Notes: generated by a model from the sequence alone, not told the origin. Positions 51,118 through 61,064 are shown, numbered from the stretch's first letter. The stretch is DNA of 64,000 nt from Bacillus_AD sp047238185 (GCF_047238185.1 NZ_JBDFMI010000001.1:2728001-2792000); one strand, 5' to 3'. A program made the numbers and translations.

Positions 51118-51548
51118 AATTCTGCCCCCTCGATAATAGTCATAATTTCATCAATTGTTGCAGCTTTTGAAATCTGTTCCACATTATCCTCATCAGAGAA
51201 TAGGATAGCCAGTTTTGATATAATGTCCAAATGCTCATTATCCTTTCCGGCAATCCCGACAAGAATAGTTGCTACATTTCCTTCTCCGAAGTCAATTCCC
51301 TTAGGCACTTGGATAAAGGAAATGCCTGAATCCTTAATTGTCTCTTTTGCTTCGTCTGTTCCGTGGGGGATGGCAACCCCATTGCCAATATACGTGGTTG
51401 TCAATTCTTCTCTCTGGAGCATAGCAGGTACATATTCTTCTGATACATATCCACTTTCCACAAGGCATTTTCCTGCAAAAATGATTGCCTCTTCTTTTGA
51501 TGCGAATGATTGATTCAAATAAATGTCTTTTGTTGCTACTAGTGCCAT
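51114..51548 (-). CDS. mtlF: Mannitol-specific PTS enzyme IIA
   Basis: A 144-residue EIIA of the mannitol/fructose type. The phosphorylated histidine lies in GNGVAIPHGTDEAK. It receives phosphate from HPr and hands it to the IIB domain of MtlA, and also to regulator MtlR. Located 5 bases after mtlR and overlapping mtlD. Confidence 0.95.
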   Translation of the reverse strand: MALVATKDIYLNQSFASKEEAIIFAGKCLVESGYVSEEYVPAMLQREELTTTYIGNGVAIPHGTDEAKETIKDSGISFIQVPKGIDFGEGNVATILVGIAGKDNEHLDIISKLAILFSDEDNVEQISKAATIDEIMTIIEGAEL

Positions 51549-51553
51549 GATGT

Positions 51554-53662
51554 TTACACTTCCTCGTTTAGAATGAATTTTTTATAGGTGGTTGCGAGAA
51601 AATCTTTTATGCCTTTTTCACTGGCAGAACTAAACAGCCTGATGCTGTCAGCGCTTTCAATTAAACTCGCAGAAGTGGTACTTAAACATTCCCGTTCATA
51701 TTGATCCATTTCCATAGGCGCCATCAGGATGATGATATTTTTCACCTGAATTTCCGTTCCATCAGTAGCCTCATAGGGAATCGGATTGTGTAACGTAAAT
51801 TGTTTAAAAAAGGGCTTTCTGACATGATGGTCACGGGCATGGAAAAAGGCGATGTCCGATGCTGGGATAGCTATTTTCCCCATTTTCTCCCGCTCTTCTA
51901 TTTTTTCAATAACCGCTTCACAATCTGTGATTAAGCCTTCCTTGAATAGTAGGGTGCAAATTGCCCGCAAAGGTTCCATCATATTCTTCTTATCCTCAAT
52001 GTCAGGTAATGAAAGAACCGTATATCGATCGAGAATACTGGAGAATACGGTCATTCTTCTTTGCATATCAGTGAAATGCTTCAATTCATTCGAAACAATA
52101 TGGCTTGCCGGAGGATCTGTCTCCATTGATTCATTGGTTCGGACTGCCTGTTCATTCAAGAAGGCATCAATCTTTTCAAAATCTGTATTTGTAAGCAAAG
52201 ACTTCACCTGAATGATCTTATGGCTTCCCACCTCTAAAGGGATCGTGGATAATATGAGATCATAGGAGCTCAAGTCAATGCTTTCAAAATGGAACAAAGA
52301 GACTGTATCTATTTTTTTCATGGCTGGAAACCTGCTTTTTAATGTGGTTGCCAGCATTTTCGAGCTTCCTATCCCATGTGTGCAGACGATGAGGACATGA
52401 ATAGTTCTCACAGATTGATGTTTTAACAAATAGGATCCGAAATGCAGCACCAAATAGCCAATTTCCTCATCAGGAATCTTCAGCCCATCCCAGATGGCAT
52501 CCGCTTCTTCCCTAATGATAGTGAATAATTGTCTATATTCCTTCTTAATGGTGTCCAATAATTGATTTTCAATCATGCCGTTCGATTGCAGTGTATGCAT
52601 GGAAGGCTGTAAATGGATGAGCAGCTCCATTTCAAACGTTTTATCATCCGGCTTAGGCATATCCATTTGTTTGAATACATTCGTGATCAGCTGGCGTATT
52701 TGCATATTCAACTCTATATTTTCTTCAATCGCCAACCCTTCAGAGGTCCGGTATTTCATATGCTTCAGCTTATTGGCCATATAATGCAGCTCGTTTTCAT
52801 TGAATTCAATATCCAACAGACTATGCAGATAGGAATAAATTCTGTGTGCGTTCTCTATTTCTTGAGTTCCGTACATTTTCCCCCGCTTCACATGAAAATC
52901 GTCCACAAACAACCTTTTCGAACACCGTTCCATGGAAAAAATCATCGTCATCAATAATCGGTAATAGCTTTCTCCCGTCATATGCTGCTTAAGCTTCATT
53001 TCTTCTTTATCGAAATATTCCTTAACAGCTCGGGCAATCGTGTGGTTGATTGTATTGAGCATAGTGCTCTGCTTCCTTGAGAGCATAAGATGGGAATAAT
53101 CGCCTTTATACAGCCATTCATAAAAGACATATTCATCTATTGACGAAGTGAATAGACTCATGATGGCACGGCGTTTATCTCTTTCATTTCCATGAATATC
53201 TATGCCATAGCCGCGCTTTCTGATAAGCTGCAGGTGCAAATCAGGCAGCTTTTCTTCCCCTGCTGCCAGTACCTGGTTGGTCACAAAGGATGAACTGTCC
53301 AACAGGGATGCAAGTGCAGATACTTTAATCGGCTCAGAATCATTCAATAGAACCCACAGCAACATATCTTCCTTCTCTTGAACAGTGAATTCCGCTTGCA
53401 ATGATCCTAGAAGGGCTTTTTTTAACAGCTCGATTTCTCTGGCATGGACATTGGCGATCATTACGCCTTTCCCCGCTTTTTTATCTAAAGGAATATGGAA
53501 TCGGCCAAGTGTTCCTTCCACGTTCTTCAATTCACGTTGTACGGTCCGTTCACTCACATTTAACTGTTCGGCTATTTGTTTGGATGAAATGAAATCCTGT
53601 CTATCGTTATCTATTAACAGTTTCACAATATCTAATTCTCTTTGGTTTACGTACACCATCAT
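51554..53662 (-). CDS. mtlR: Mannitol operon transcriptional activator MtlR
   Basis: A 702-residue BglG-type activator: N-terminal helix-turn-helix (SSKQIAEQLNVSERTVQRELKNV), two PRD regulation domains, a IIB-like domain with the phosphorylatable Cys in VLIVCTHGIGSSKM, and a C-terminal IIA-like domain with His in AFFHARDHH. Phosphorylation by the PTS tunes its activity so that the operon is on when mannitol is present and preferred sugars absent. Lies between mtlA and mtlF as in Geobacillus. Two adjacent ATG codons make the start uncertain by one residue. Confidence 0.93.
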   Translation of the reverse strand: MMVYVNQRELDIVKLLIDNDRQDFISSKQIAEQLNVSERTVQRELKNVEGTLGRFHIPLDKKAGKGVMIANVHAREIELLKKALLGSLQAEFTVQEKEDMLLWVLLNDSEPIKVSALASLLDSSSFVTNQVLAAGEEKLPDLHLQLIRKRGYGIDIHGNERDKRRAIMSLFTSSIDEYVFYEWLYKGDYSHLMLSRKQSTMLNTINHTIARAVKEYFDKEEMKLKQHMTGESYYRLLMTMIFSMERCSKRLFVDDFHVKRGKMYGTQEIENAHRIYSYLHSLLDIEFNENELHYMANKLKHMKYRTSEGLAIEENIELNMQIRQLITNVFKQMDMPKPDDKTFEMELLIHLQPSMHTLQSNGMIENQLLDTIKKEYRQLFTIIREEADAIWDGLKIPDEEIGYLVLHFGSYLLKHQSVRTIHVLIVCTHGIGSSKMLATTLKSRFPAMKKIDTVSLFHFESIDLSSYDLILSTIPLEVGSHKIIQVKSLLTNTDFEKIDAFLNEQAVRTNESMETDPPASHIVSNELKHFTDMQRRMTVFSSILDRYTVLSLPDIEDKKNMMEPLRAICTLLFKEGLITDCEAVIEKIEEREKMGKIAIPASDIAFFHARDHHVRKPFFKQFTLHNPIPYEATDGTEIQVKNIIILMAPMEMDQYERECLSTTSASLIESADSIRLFSSASEKGIKDFLATTYKKFILNEEV

Positions 53663-53750
53663 CAGCTCTTTTGTATTTTCTATTTTAGATCCGTTTATTC
53701 TGCCCGCATCCAGGCCCTCCCAATACCTGCATCATCGGGTTAAAGGAATA

Positions 53751-55211
53751 TTAAGCACTCTTTTCTTCCTGATTTTCTTTTAATCGATCAGCCAGCTTAT
53801 TATACTCAGGGGAATTCAAGAAATTGTCGACTGCAACAAAAGTTGCATGTGGGCACTTTGCCTTGGCGCGTTCAAGCAGAGTCTTATTGGTCACAATAAT
53901 TTGCGAATCAGCAGGCAAATTATTGATTGCCATATTGGTCACCTCTACAGAAATGTCATTTTTCTTAAACATATTTCTTAGGATTGATGCACCCATCGCA
54001 GATGAACCCATTCCGGCATCGCAGGCAAAAATCACTAAACTGATTTCTTTATAATCAACAGATTCTTCTTCCATTTCGCTGATTGCAGTTAATTGGGAAG
54101 AAACCGAGCTTTTCTTTCCTTTAAGGTCTTCCATTTTTTTCGTAGCTTCATCTAGGCCTTCGCCATCTTCAGCAGAGGCTTTAGATGCTTTAAGAATGAC
54201 GGCTGAAACAACGAACGATACAGCCGTTGCTGCTGTCACTCCTGCCAATACACCAAGGAAATCTCCTTTTGGTGTCATGCCTAACAGAGCAAATATACTT
54301 CCAGGCGAGGCTGCAGCTACAAGTCCCACATTAAATAGCCCAAATGTGAATACCCCTGCGATTCCTCCGGCAATAGCAGCTAACAAGAGAACTGGCTTCA
54401 TTAATATATACGGGAAGTAAATTTCATGTATCCCCCCGAAGAAGTGGATGATCGCTGCTCCAGGAGCGGTTTTCTTTGCGACTCCCTTGCCGAATAACAT
54501 TACTGCCAAAAGAATACCCAGTCCTGGCCCAGGATTGCTTTCAATCAAGAAGAGAATAGACTTCCCTGCACTTGCTGCCTGCTCAATTCCGATAGGGCTA
54601 AGAATTCCATGGTTAATTGCATTATTCAAAAATAAAACCTTAGCTGGTTCCACAAAAACGCTGGCTAATGGGAGTGCTCCCCATTGAATCATCGTTTCAA
54701 CGCCTGATGCCAACATACCGCTGAAGGAAACCACAACCGGCCCGACCAATTTAAAGGATAGAATGGTAAGGATCATACCTACAATCCCAGCCGAAAAGTT
54801 ATTGACCAGCATCTCGAATCCTTCTTTTACACGGTCCTTGAATAGCTTATCGACCTGTTTAATGGCCAATCCGCCGATTGGTCCCATAATCATCGCGCCA
54901 AGAAACATCGGTATATCCGCACCGACAATTACACCCATCGTTGCAGTGGCGCCGACTACACCTCCCCGGGCATCGTAGATCATCTTGCCGGCAGTGTATC
55001 CGATTAAAATCGGAAGCAGGTATTTAATCATTGGGTCAACCAGTGTGGCTAATTCTTCATTCGGCATCCAGCCTGTCGATATAAATAAGGCTGTAATCAA
55101 CCCCCATGCAATGAAGGCTCCGATATTCGGCATAATCATGCCTGCCAAATTCCCGCCCATTTTCTGGATGGAAGCCCGAATATTCTTTTTTTCTGTCTGT
55201 TTCTCTATCAT
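53751..55211 (-). CDS. mtlA: Mannitol-specific PTS enzyme IICB
   Basis: A 486-residue transporter. The IIC part (about 1-340) has MGGNLAGMIMPNIGAFIAWGLITALF and HFFGGIHEIYFPYILMKP, which carry the conserved mannitol-binding GGIHEIYFPY loop; the IIB domain has the phosphocysteine in IFACDAGMGSSAMGAS. No IIA is fused; it is supplied by mtlF. The ATG at 55211 follows AAAGGAGG, which rules out the longer frame. First gene of mtlA-mtlR-mtlF-mtlD. Confidence 0.95.
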   Translation of the reverse strand: MIEKQTEKKNIRASIQKMGGNLAGMIMPNIGAFIAWGLITALFISTGWMPNEELATLVDPMIKYLLPILIGYTAGKMIYDARGGVVGATATMGVIVGADIPMFLGAMIMGPIGGLAIKQVDKLFKDRVKEGFEMLVNNFSAGIVGMILTILSFKLVGPVVVSFSGMLASGVETMIQWGALPLASVFVEPAKVLFLNNAINHGILSPIGIEQAASAGKSILFLIESNPGPGLGILLAVMLFGKGVAKKTAPGAAIIHFFGGIHEIYFPYILMKPVLLLAAIAGGIAGVFTFGLFNVGLVAAASPGSIFALLGMTPKGDFLGVLAGVTAATAVSFVVSAVILKASKASAEDGEGLDEATKKMEDLKGKKSSVSSQLTAISEMEEESVDYKEISLVIFACDAGMGSSAMGASILRNMFKKNDISVEVTNMAINNLPADSQIIVTNKTLLERAKAKCPHATFVAVDNFLNSPEYNKLADRLKENQEEKSA

Positions 55212-55289
55212 AATATCCTCCTTTATAGAATCGTTTATTTTACTGATAATTGCTTTTTTCATCTCGAGATATCTTTCATACCTTTATAT

Positions 55290-55304
55290 TAAAGCGCTTT
55301 CATT
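55290..55304. promoter_or_regulatory. CcpA binding site (cre) of the mannitol operon
   Basis: On the minus strand ATGAAAGCGCTTTAA contains the core TGAAAGCGCTTT with a 10-base palindrome; one mismatch to consensus near the end. It lies about at the transcript start between promoter and mtlA, where CcpA would block transcription. Confidence 0.7.
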
Positions 55305-55555
55305 ATTTGCTCAATATAAACAAAAGTAAACTTTGTCAATGGAAGGCGACAAAATTCAAAGAGCCTTGCTCATAATTGAGCATAATAATATGAGGAAAGA
55401 AACCTGGCTTAAGGATATCAGATCATTTTCCAAAAGAAAACCATTCATCATTCCTTTTTGAAAAGGTCGAATTCTGAACTTGGCTCATTGACTATCGATG
55501 CACTTGCATGGTGAGGCCGGCCAAGTAGGATGGCCGACACCATTTATCCCATGAA

Positions 55556-55583
55556 AAAACGGAAGCCGATTAGCTTCCGTTTT
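55556..55583 (-). terminator. Terminator of the opuF operon
   Basis: AAAACGGAAGC and GCTTCCGTTTT with a 6-base loop, 31 bases after the permease stop codon. Confidence 0.88.
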
Positions 55584-55613
55584 ACCTTACTATACCATAG
55601 TCCATTCATGGAA

Positions 55614-57131
55614 TTAGTTGTTCAATTTCTCTTTTTCTAAATAAGCCTTTGCCACATCAGCAGGATTCTTGCCATTTACATTGACGTCATAGTTCATTTG
55701 GCGCATTTCGTCGTCAGTAATTTTTCCAGCAAGCTTATTCAATGCCTTCTTCAATTCAGGATATTTCTTTATTGTTTCTTCCCTCAGCATCGGTGCGCCT
55801 TGATATGGAGGAAACAGATGTTTATCGTCTTTCAATACTTTCAATTTATACTGTCGGAGTTCGCTATCTGTCGAGTAAGCATCCACTACATTGATGTCAC
55901 CTGTTTTGACGGCATTATAGCGCAGCTTAGGTTCCATCGTTTTCATCTGTGGAAATTGGATTCCATATTTCTTCTTGATACCCCTATATCCATCTTCCCT
56001 GTCCGAGAACTCCAACGTAAATCCAACCTTTAATTGATTTTCCACTGCCTTAAGGTCTGATATAGTTTCTAAATGATAACGGTCCGCTATTTCCTTAGAT
56101 ACACCAATCGCATACGTATTGTTGTATTCCATCGGTTTCAGCAGTTCCATTTGGAATTTCGTTTTCATTCCTTTTTTAGCTTGTTCGTACACTTCCTTCG
56201 AATCGGTGCTTGTAGCGGTCTCTTTCATGAATTCCGATATAGCTGTGCCGCTGAATTCTGGATAGATGTCGATACTTCCCGACTTCAATGCATTAAATAC
56301 GAAGGAAGTCTTACCGAGGCCAGGCTTCAATTCAACTGAGTAATCAGTGTCATGTTCGATTAATTCTTTGTACATATTAATTAATATTTCAGGCTCAGCC
56401 CCTAATTTACCGGCAATAATGATTTTCTTTCCATGGTCTTTTGCAAAATAAGGAACCCCGATGACAAGAGCAACAAACACAATTAAAGCTACAATGGAAG
56501 CCAATGTCGCCTTGAAAGAAAGCTTCTCGAATCGGCGAAGGATAAAATCAATAATGATAGCCAATAACGCGGTCGGGATGGCCCCTAAAATAATTAAGGA
56601 CATATCATTCCGGTCGATTCCAAGCAAAATGATTTCCCCAAGGCCACCAGCCCCGATTAAGGCAGCCAATGTCGCGGTCCCGACGATTAGTACCATCCCT
56701 GTACGAATGCCGGCCATGATGACGGGCATTGCAAGCGGCAATTCAACCTTCATCATCCGTTTTCTGCGATTCATTCCCATCGCTCTCGCTGCCTCAATCA
56801 ATGAAGGATCCACTTCCTTAATCCCTGTATATGTATTCCTTAATATAGGAAGCAGTGCATAAACCACCAATGCAATGATGGCAGGCACTTTACCGATGCC
56901 GAACAATGGTATCAGCAAGCCCAGCAAAGCAAGGGAAGGGATTGTTTGCAAAACGGCCGTTACACCTATGATGCCTTCTGCAATCTTAGGTTTTTTCGTT
57001 AAATAGATGCCGAGCGGAATAGCGATAACGACCGCAAATAATAATGATATAAAGGAAATCTGTATATGTTGCAGCAAGGCGCTCCATAATTGATCTTGCC
57101 GTTCGCTTAACACATCCAAAAACTTATGCAT
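55614..57131 (-). CDS. opuFB: Compatible-solute ABC transporter, fused permease and binding protein (OpuFB-type)
   Basis: A 505-residue fusion. Residues 1 to about 225 are an OpuC/ProW-type permease (LTKKPKIAEGIIGVTAVLQTIPSLALLGLL, EAARAMGMNRRKRMMKVELPLAMPVIMAGIRTG, the EAA loop), and about 235-505 form a substrate-binding domain (IIIAGKLGAEPEILINMYKELIE, SIDIYPEFSGTA, YAIGVSKEIADRYHL). The binding domain is thus tethered outside the membrane. Architecture matches OpuF of Bacillus infantis, which imports glycine betaine and related osmoprotectants. The ATG at 57131 overlaps the ATPase gene by 8 bases. Confidence 0.9.
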   Translation of the reverse strand: MHKFLDVLSERQDQLWSALLQHIQISFISLLFAVVIAIPLGIYLTKKPKIAEGIIGVTAVLQTIPSLALLGLLIPLFGIGKVPAIIALVVYALLPILRNTYTGIKEVDPSLIEAARAMGMNRRKRMMKVELPLAMPVIMAGIRTGMVLIVGTATLAALIGAGGLGEIILLGIDRNDMSLIILGAIPTALLAIIIDFILRRFEKLSFKATLASIVALIVFVALVIGVPYFAKDHGKKIIIAGKLGAEPEILINMYKELIEHDTDYSVELKPGLGKTSFVFNALKSGSIDIYPEFSGTAISEFMKETATSTDSKEVYEQAKKGMKTKFQMELLKPMEYNNTYAIGVSKEIADRYHLETISDLKAVENQLKVGFTLEFSDREDGYRGIKKKYGIQFPQMKTMEPKLRYNAVKTGDINVVDAYSTDSELRQYKLKVLKDDKHLFPPYQGAPMLREETIKKYPELKKALNKLAGKITDDEMRQMNYDVNVNGKNPADVAKAYLEKEKLNN

Positions 57132-58086
57132 GGCGGGCACCGCCTTCCTGCTGCTCTACCGCAAGATGGTGGATAATGTCCTTACGGGATATAGTGCCGA
57201 TTAATCGGCCGTCCTGTTCGACACCGATGGACTCATGCTTCATCAGCAGAGTATACATATCCTCTAAGGAAGAATCGGCCGATATACTCAAAGGCATGCC
57301 CGTTTCGCATCCGCCATCCATTTTTTGCATAAAGTCAGCAATCGACGGTTGGCTAGAATAGTCATTCTGTATGCCGACAAAATCTCGGATGAACTGATTT
57401 GAAGGGAATTTGACTATTTCTTTTGGCGTCCCTATCTGAATGATTTGACCGTCTTTCATTACGCAAATTCTGTCCCCCAGTTTCAAGGCCTCATTCATAT
57501 CATGCGTCACAAATACGATTGTTTTTTGAATGGTATGCTGCAATTCAAGCATATCATCCTGAAGCTTTTCCCGGCTAAGAGGGTCCAAGGCACTGAACGG
57601 TTCATCCATTAGGATCAGTTCTGGGTCGGCAGCCAAAGCCCTTGCAACCCCAATGCGTTGCTGTTGCCCCCCGGATAATTCAAGCGGTTTCTTATGTCTG
57701 TACTGGCTCGGCTCCAAACCGACCATCTCCAATAACTCGTCTACCCGTTTTCTCGTTTTCTTTTTATCCCATTTCTTCAATTCAGGTACAACCGCAATAT
57801 TTTCTTCAATTGTCATATGCGGGAATAAAGAAATTTGTTGAAGAACATAGCCAATATTCCAGCGCAGCTCATGAATGTCATAGTGTTTTATTTCTTTTCC
57901 GTTCAAAAGGATTTTCCCTTCCGTCATATCAATCAAGCGATTGATCATTTTCAGCGTGGTTGTTTTTCCGCACCCACTTGGCCCGATCAATATAAAGAAT
58001 TCCCCTTTTTTTATTGAGAAACCAATGGAATCTACTGCCTTTGTTCCATCTTCATATTGTTTTGTGACATTTTCAAATGTAATCAT
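57124..58086 (-). CDS. opuFA: Compatible-solute ABC transporter ATPase with CBS domain (OpuFA-type)
   Basis: A 320-residue ABC ATPase: Walker A GPSGCGKTT, Q-loop YVLQQ, signature LSGGQQQRIGVARAL, Walker B LILMDEPFSALD and switch His VTHD. A C-terminal CBS-type segment (ADSSLEDMYTLLMKHESIGVEQDGRLIGTISRKDIIHHL) is typical of osmolyte importers and may sense ionic strength or cyclic di-AMP. It is the first gene of the opuF pair and overlaps the permease gene. Confidence 0.92.
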   Translation of the reverse strand: MITFENVTKQYEDGTKAVDSIGFSIKKGEFFILIGPSGCGKTTTLKMINRLIDMTEGKILLNGKEIKHYDIHELRWNIGYVLQQISLFPHMTIEENIAVVPELKKWDKKKTRKRVDELLEMVGLEPSQYRHKKPLELSGGQQQRIGVARALAADPELILMDEPFSALDPLSREKLQDDMLELQHTIQKTIVFVTHDMNEALKLGDRICVMKDGQIIQIGTPKEIVKFPSNQFIRDFVGIQNDYSSQPSIADFMQKMDGGCETGMPLSISADSSLEDMYTLLMKHESIGVEQDGRLIGTISRKDIIHHLAVEQQEGGARHA

Positions 58087-58481
58087 ATACTTCTCCCTTG
58101 CTCACTTTGGTATAAACCTACATAGTTATCTACCCATTTTTCTATTATATATTTCTTTTTTCAAAAAATAATTTCTATATTAATAGTGTTTTTATTTAGA
58201 AATAACTATATTTAAACGCTTTCTTTTTTATCTTATATAATATAGATGTCATATAATTCTATTGATGTTTTTTTGGTACCGGCATTTTTATGCAATGTTA
58301 TCTGTAACGAGTGCAGCATCCTGTGACAAGCCCCGAGGATTTCATCCTGATCCCTTTTCCATCTGGTTCTGCATCGTGCGTAAGCATGGATGAATAACCG
58401 CACTCATAAAGAGACAGTGACCATATAAAAATAGCCTGGTTACTCTAAAAACGTTTATCATACATGAAAGAGTGAGAGATC
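58087..58481. other. Divergent control region, opuF and RpiR gene
   Basis: A 395-base gap. On the minus strand a TATAAT at 58144-58149 is a likely opuFA -10. A cre-like TTTAAACGCTTTCT (58211-58224) is imperfect. The remaining 250 bases toward the RpiR gene show no gene and no strong hairpin that I can support. Confidence 0.45.
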
Positions 58482-59246
58482 ATGCAAGTCTTCTTCAAGA
58501 AGCTGGCACAGCATAGAAGCCATTTAAGCCAATTGGAAAAACAAGTATTAGAGCATATCTTAAGTAAACCGGAACAAGTCAAAAGTATGAATGTCCAGGA
58601 GCTTGCGAAAGAAATTTTTGTTTCGACCGCAACCATAAGCCGGACTTGCCAGCAGTTGGGGTTCCAAGGCTATCAAGACCTTAAATTCGCATTGAACCAA
58701 TATACTCTGCCGGAAAAGAAGGATTGCCAAACGAGCAAATCGGAGCTGCTTTCATCCCATATAGAGAGAATGCAGAATGAAATGAATCATACATGCATGC
58801 ATCTGCAGGAAAAGGATATCAAGGCGGCTGCCGATCTACTGAAAAACAGCAATCAGACTGAATTGATCGGCGTTGGGATTTCCTATCCTGTTTGCGTGGA
58901 TGCGAAGCGCAAATTGCTGTTTTCGGGAAAACTATGCAATGCCCGTGAAGATATTGATGAATTAAGAAGCATATCCAATCAGTTGACTCCTAATGATGTG
59001 GCCATCATTGTTTCATACAGTGGTGAAACGTTGCACATCCTTGAATTTGCGCACACATTGAAAAACAGAGGAGTACCGATCATATCCATTACAGGCAATC
59101 ATCAAAATCTGCTGCGGCAAATTTCCACCATATCCTTACAGGCGCATGTTACAAATTGCTACTTTGGAGAATTAGACATGAGCTCTCGATTCCCGCTCAG
59201 CATTCTTTTGGATTTATTGATTCTATCTTATTTAAATAATAGCTAA
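58482..59246 (+). CDS. MurR/RpiR family transcriptional regulator
   Basis: A 254-residue regulator: N-terminal RpiR helix-turn-helix (NVQELAKEIFVSTATISRTCQQLGFQGYQDLKFALNQY) and a C-terminal SIS sugar-phosphate domain (TELIGVGISYPVCVDAKRKL, AIIVSYSGETLHILEFAHTLKNRGVPIISITGN). It is followed by the malX-like PTS gene, as GlvR precedes the maltose PTS gene in B. subtilis, so it probably activates or represses malXY in response to a disaccharide phosphate. ATG after GAGAG. Confidence 0.88.
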   Translation: MQVFFKKLAQHRSHLSQLEKQVLEHILSKPEQVKSMNVQELAKEIFVSTATISRTCQQLGFQGYQDLKFALNQYTLPEKKDCQTSKSELLSSHIERMQNEMNHTCMHLQEKDIKAAADLLKNSNQTELIGVGISYPVCVDAKRKLLFSGKLCNAREDIDELRSISNQLTPNDVAIIVSYSGETLHILEFAHTLKNRGVPIISITGNHQNLLRQISTISLQAHVTNCYFGELDMSSRFPLSILLDLLILSYLNNS

Positions 59247-59265
59247 AAGAACGTATACAAGGATA

Positions 59266-59296
59266 AGCCAGAGGATGTTTCCCCCTGGTTTTTTTC
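59266..59296 (+). terminator. Probable terminator after the RpiR gene
   Basis: CCAGAGGA and TCCCCCTGG form an imperfect stem followed by seven T residues, 20 bases after the stop codon. It would separate the regulator from malX. Confidence 0.55.
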
Positions 59297-59357
59297 TTTC
59301 ACTCAGCCTTTTATTCTGTACAGCGAATACAAAGAATGTATGCCTTTACAAAAAGGC

Positions 59358-59371
59358 TGTAAGCGATTGCA
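59358..59371. promoter_or_regulatory. CcpA binding site (cre) upstream of malX
   Basis: TGTAAGCGATTGCA matches TGWAANCGNTNWCA at every defined position except the W before CA. It lies 59 bases before the malX start, so glucose repression is expected. Confidence 0.72.
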
Positions 59372-59429
59372 TATTAAGCGGGGAAATTGTAATCTTATGT
59401 CAGATTCTCAACAAGAAAGGACGTACAGC

Positions 59430-60995
59430 ATGACAAAGAAAAAATCACTTAAATCGAAGTTGTGGGAATTCTTCCAAGGCATTGGAAAAACATTCATGCT
59501 TCCAGTAGCATTGCTCGCTTTTATGGGCCTAATGCTTGGTATTGGAAGTTCATTCACCAGCCCTACAACGATTGAAACATTCCCATTCCTAGGAAACGAA
59601 GTACTTCAAGCCATCTTCAGTTGGATGTCAACAGTAGGAGGATTCGCATTTACCTACCTTCCAGTATTATTCGCAATGGCCATTCCTCTTGGACTAGTGC
59701 GTTATGAAAAAGGTGTAGCAGCCTTCTCGGGCTTCGTTGGTTATGTATTATTGAATCTAGCAATCAATTTTTATCTTACTCTTACCGACCAGCTTGCAGC
59801 AGCCGATCAAATGAGAACGGCCGGCCAAGGTATGGTCATGGGCATCCAAACCATTGAAATGGGTGTTCTAGGCGGTATCATTACAGGTATCATTGTTTAT
59901 TTGCTTCATAATAAGTTTCACGAAATCAAGCTACCTGATGCATTCGCATTCTTTGGCGGCGCAAGATTCGTTCCTATTATCACTGCTTTAGTAATGTCCG
60001 CTGTCGGCGTAGCCATCCCTATGATTTGGCCGATTTTCGCAGCCGGCATTAACGGTATCGGTTCAATTATTCAAGGATCAGGCATATTCGGCCCATTCCT
60101 ATTTGGATTCGGGGAAAGATTGCTTCTTCCATTCGGACTCCACCATATATTGGTGGCGATGATCCGATTCACGGAAGCCGGCGGTACTCAGGTTGTCAAC
60201 GGTGAAACAATCTCCGGCGCCCTGAATATTTTCTATGCCCAATTACAAAACGGCCTTCCATTCAGTCCTGATGCAACCGGATTCTTATCCCAAGGCAAAA
60301 TGCCATCGTTCATGTTCGGATTGCCAGCTGTCGCATTAGCTATTTATCATACAGCACGCCCTGAAAACCGCAAAAAGATTAAAGGCCTATTAATTTCAGG
60401 TGTCATCGCTGCTCTTGTAACAGGGATTACGGAACCAATTGAATTCTTGTTCTTGTTCATCTCGCCAGTACTCTTCCTGATCCACGCTGTATTGACTGGC
60501 CTTGGCTTCATGGTAATGGCTATGTTTGATGTTACGATCGGTAATACAGATGGAGGAATTCTTGATTTCTTAATCTTTGGTGTCATGCAAGGCTTCAAGA
60601 CAAAGTGGTATCTTGTTCCGATTGTCGGAGCAGTATGGTTCGCTGTCTACTACAGTGTATTCCGTTTCGCCATCACAAAATGGAACTTGAAAACACCTGG
60701 ACGTGAAATATCCGAACAAAACGAAGAAGAAGAGAATCAGACTTCTTCAAAAGGGACTAGCCACAATGCTGAAAGAATTCTTGCAGCATTAGGCGGCAAA
60801 GAAAATATTGAAGTATTGGATAACTGCATTACCCGCCTTCGCCTTGTTGTAACAGACATGAGCAAGGTAGACGAAAAGAAATTAAAAGATTACGGCGCAC
60901 TTGGGGTTGTTAAATTGGATGAACATAGTTTACAGGTCATTATCGGCCCTCAAGTTGCTATACTAAGATCCCAAATGGATAAAATCGCATCCTAA
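59430..60995 (+). CDS. malX: MalX-like PTS enzyme IICB (maltose/glucose type)
   Basis: A 521-residue glucose-family PTS permease. FFQGIGKTFMLPVALLAFMGLMLGIGSSF opens the IIC domain; FGLHHILVAMIRFTEAGG and GITEPIEFLFLFISP are conserved IIC loops; the IIB domain at the C-terminus has the phosphocysteine in VLDNCITRLRLVV. No IIA is fused. Together with the following malY-like gene it matches the E. coli malXY pair. The ATG at 59430 follows AAAGGA; 30 upstream codons of open frame contain the cre site and are not coding. Confidence 0.88.
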   Translation: MTKKKSLKSKLWEFFQGIGKTFMLPVALLAFMGLMLGIGSSFTSPTTIETFPFLGNEVLQAIFSWMSTVGGFAFTYLPVLFAMAIPLGLVRYEKGVAAFSGFVGYVLLNLAINFYLTLTDQLAAADQMRTAGQGMVMGIQTIEMGVLGGIITGIIVYLLHNKFHEIKLPDAFAFFGGARFVPIITALVMSAVGVAIPMIWPIFAAGINGIGSIIQGSGIFGPFLFGFGERLLLPFGLHHILVAMIRFTEAGGTQVVNGETISGALNIFYAQLQNGLPFSPDATGFLSQGKMPSFMFGLPAVALAIYHTARPENRKKIKGLLISGVIAALVTGITEPIEFLFLFISPVLFLIHAVLTGLGFMVMAMFDVTIGNTDGGILDFLIFGVMQGFKTKWYLVPIVGAVWFAVYYSVFRFAITKWNLKTPGREISEQNEEEENQTSSKGTSHNAERILAALGGKENIEVLDNCITRLRLVVTDMSKVDEKKLKDYGALGVVKLDEHSLQVIIGPQVAILRSQMDKIAS

Positions 60996-61013
60996 ATAGG
61001 ACAGCATTTAGTT

Positions 61014-61064
61014 CTCTCTTCATCCGGCATGTGCAAAATATGCCAGTTGGATGAAGAGAGTTTT
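61014..61064 (+). terminator. Stem-loop between malX and malY
   Basis: A 12-base stem CTCTCTTCATCC/GGATGAAGAGAG with an inner GGCAT/ATGCC stem, followed by TTTTATT. It can terminate most malX transcripts or stabilise its 3' end, lowering malY expression. Confidence 0.75.

Larger units (their letters stand above)
55212..55613. other. mtl operon control region and opuF 3' region
   Basis: A 402-base gap. For mtlA it holds the cre site at 55290-55304, a TTGACA -35 at 55334-55339 with only a weak -10 (TATTGA, 16-base spacer), and an upstream inverted repeat TGCTCATAATTGAGCA at 55367-55382 with a further TGCTCA at 55308-55313; these TGCTCA sites are candidate MtlR targets. The rest carries the opuF terminator and a GC-rich inverted repeat near 55510-55541. 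Confidence 0.55.
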
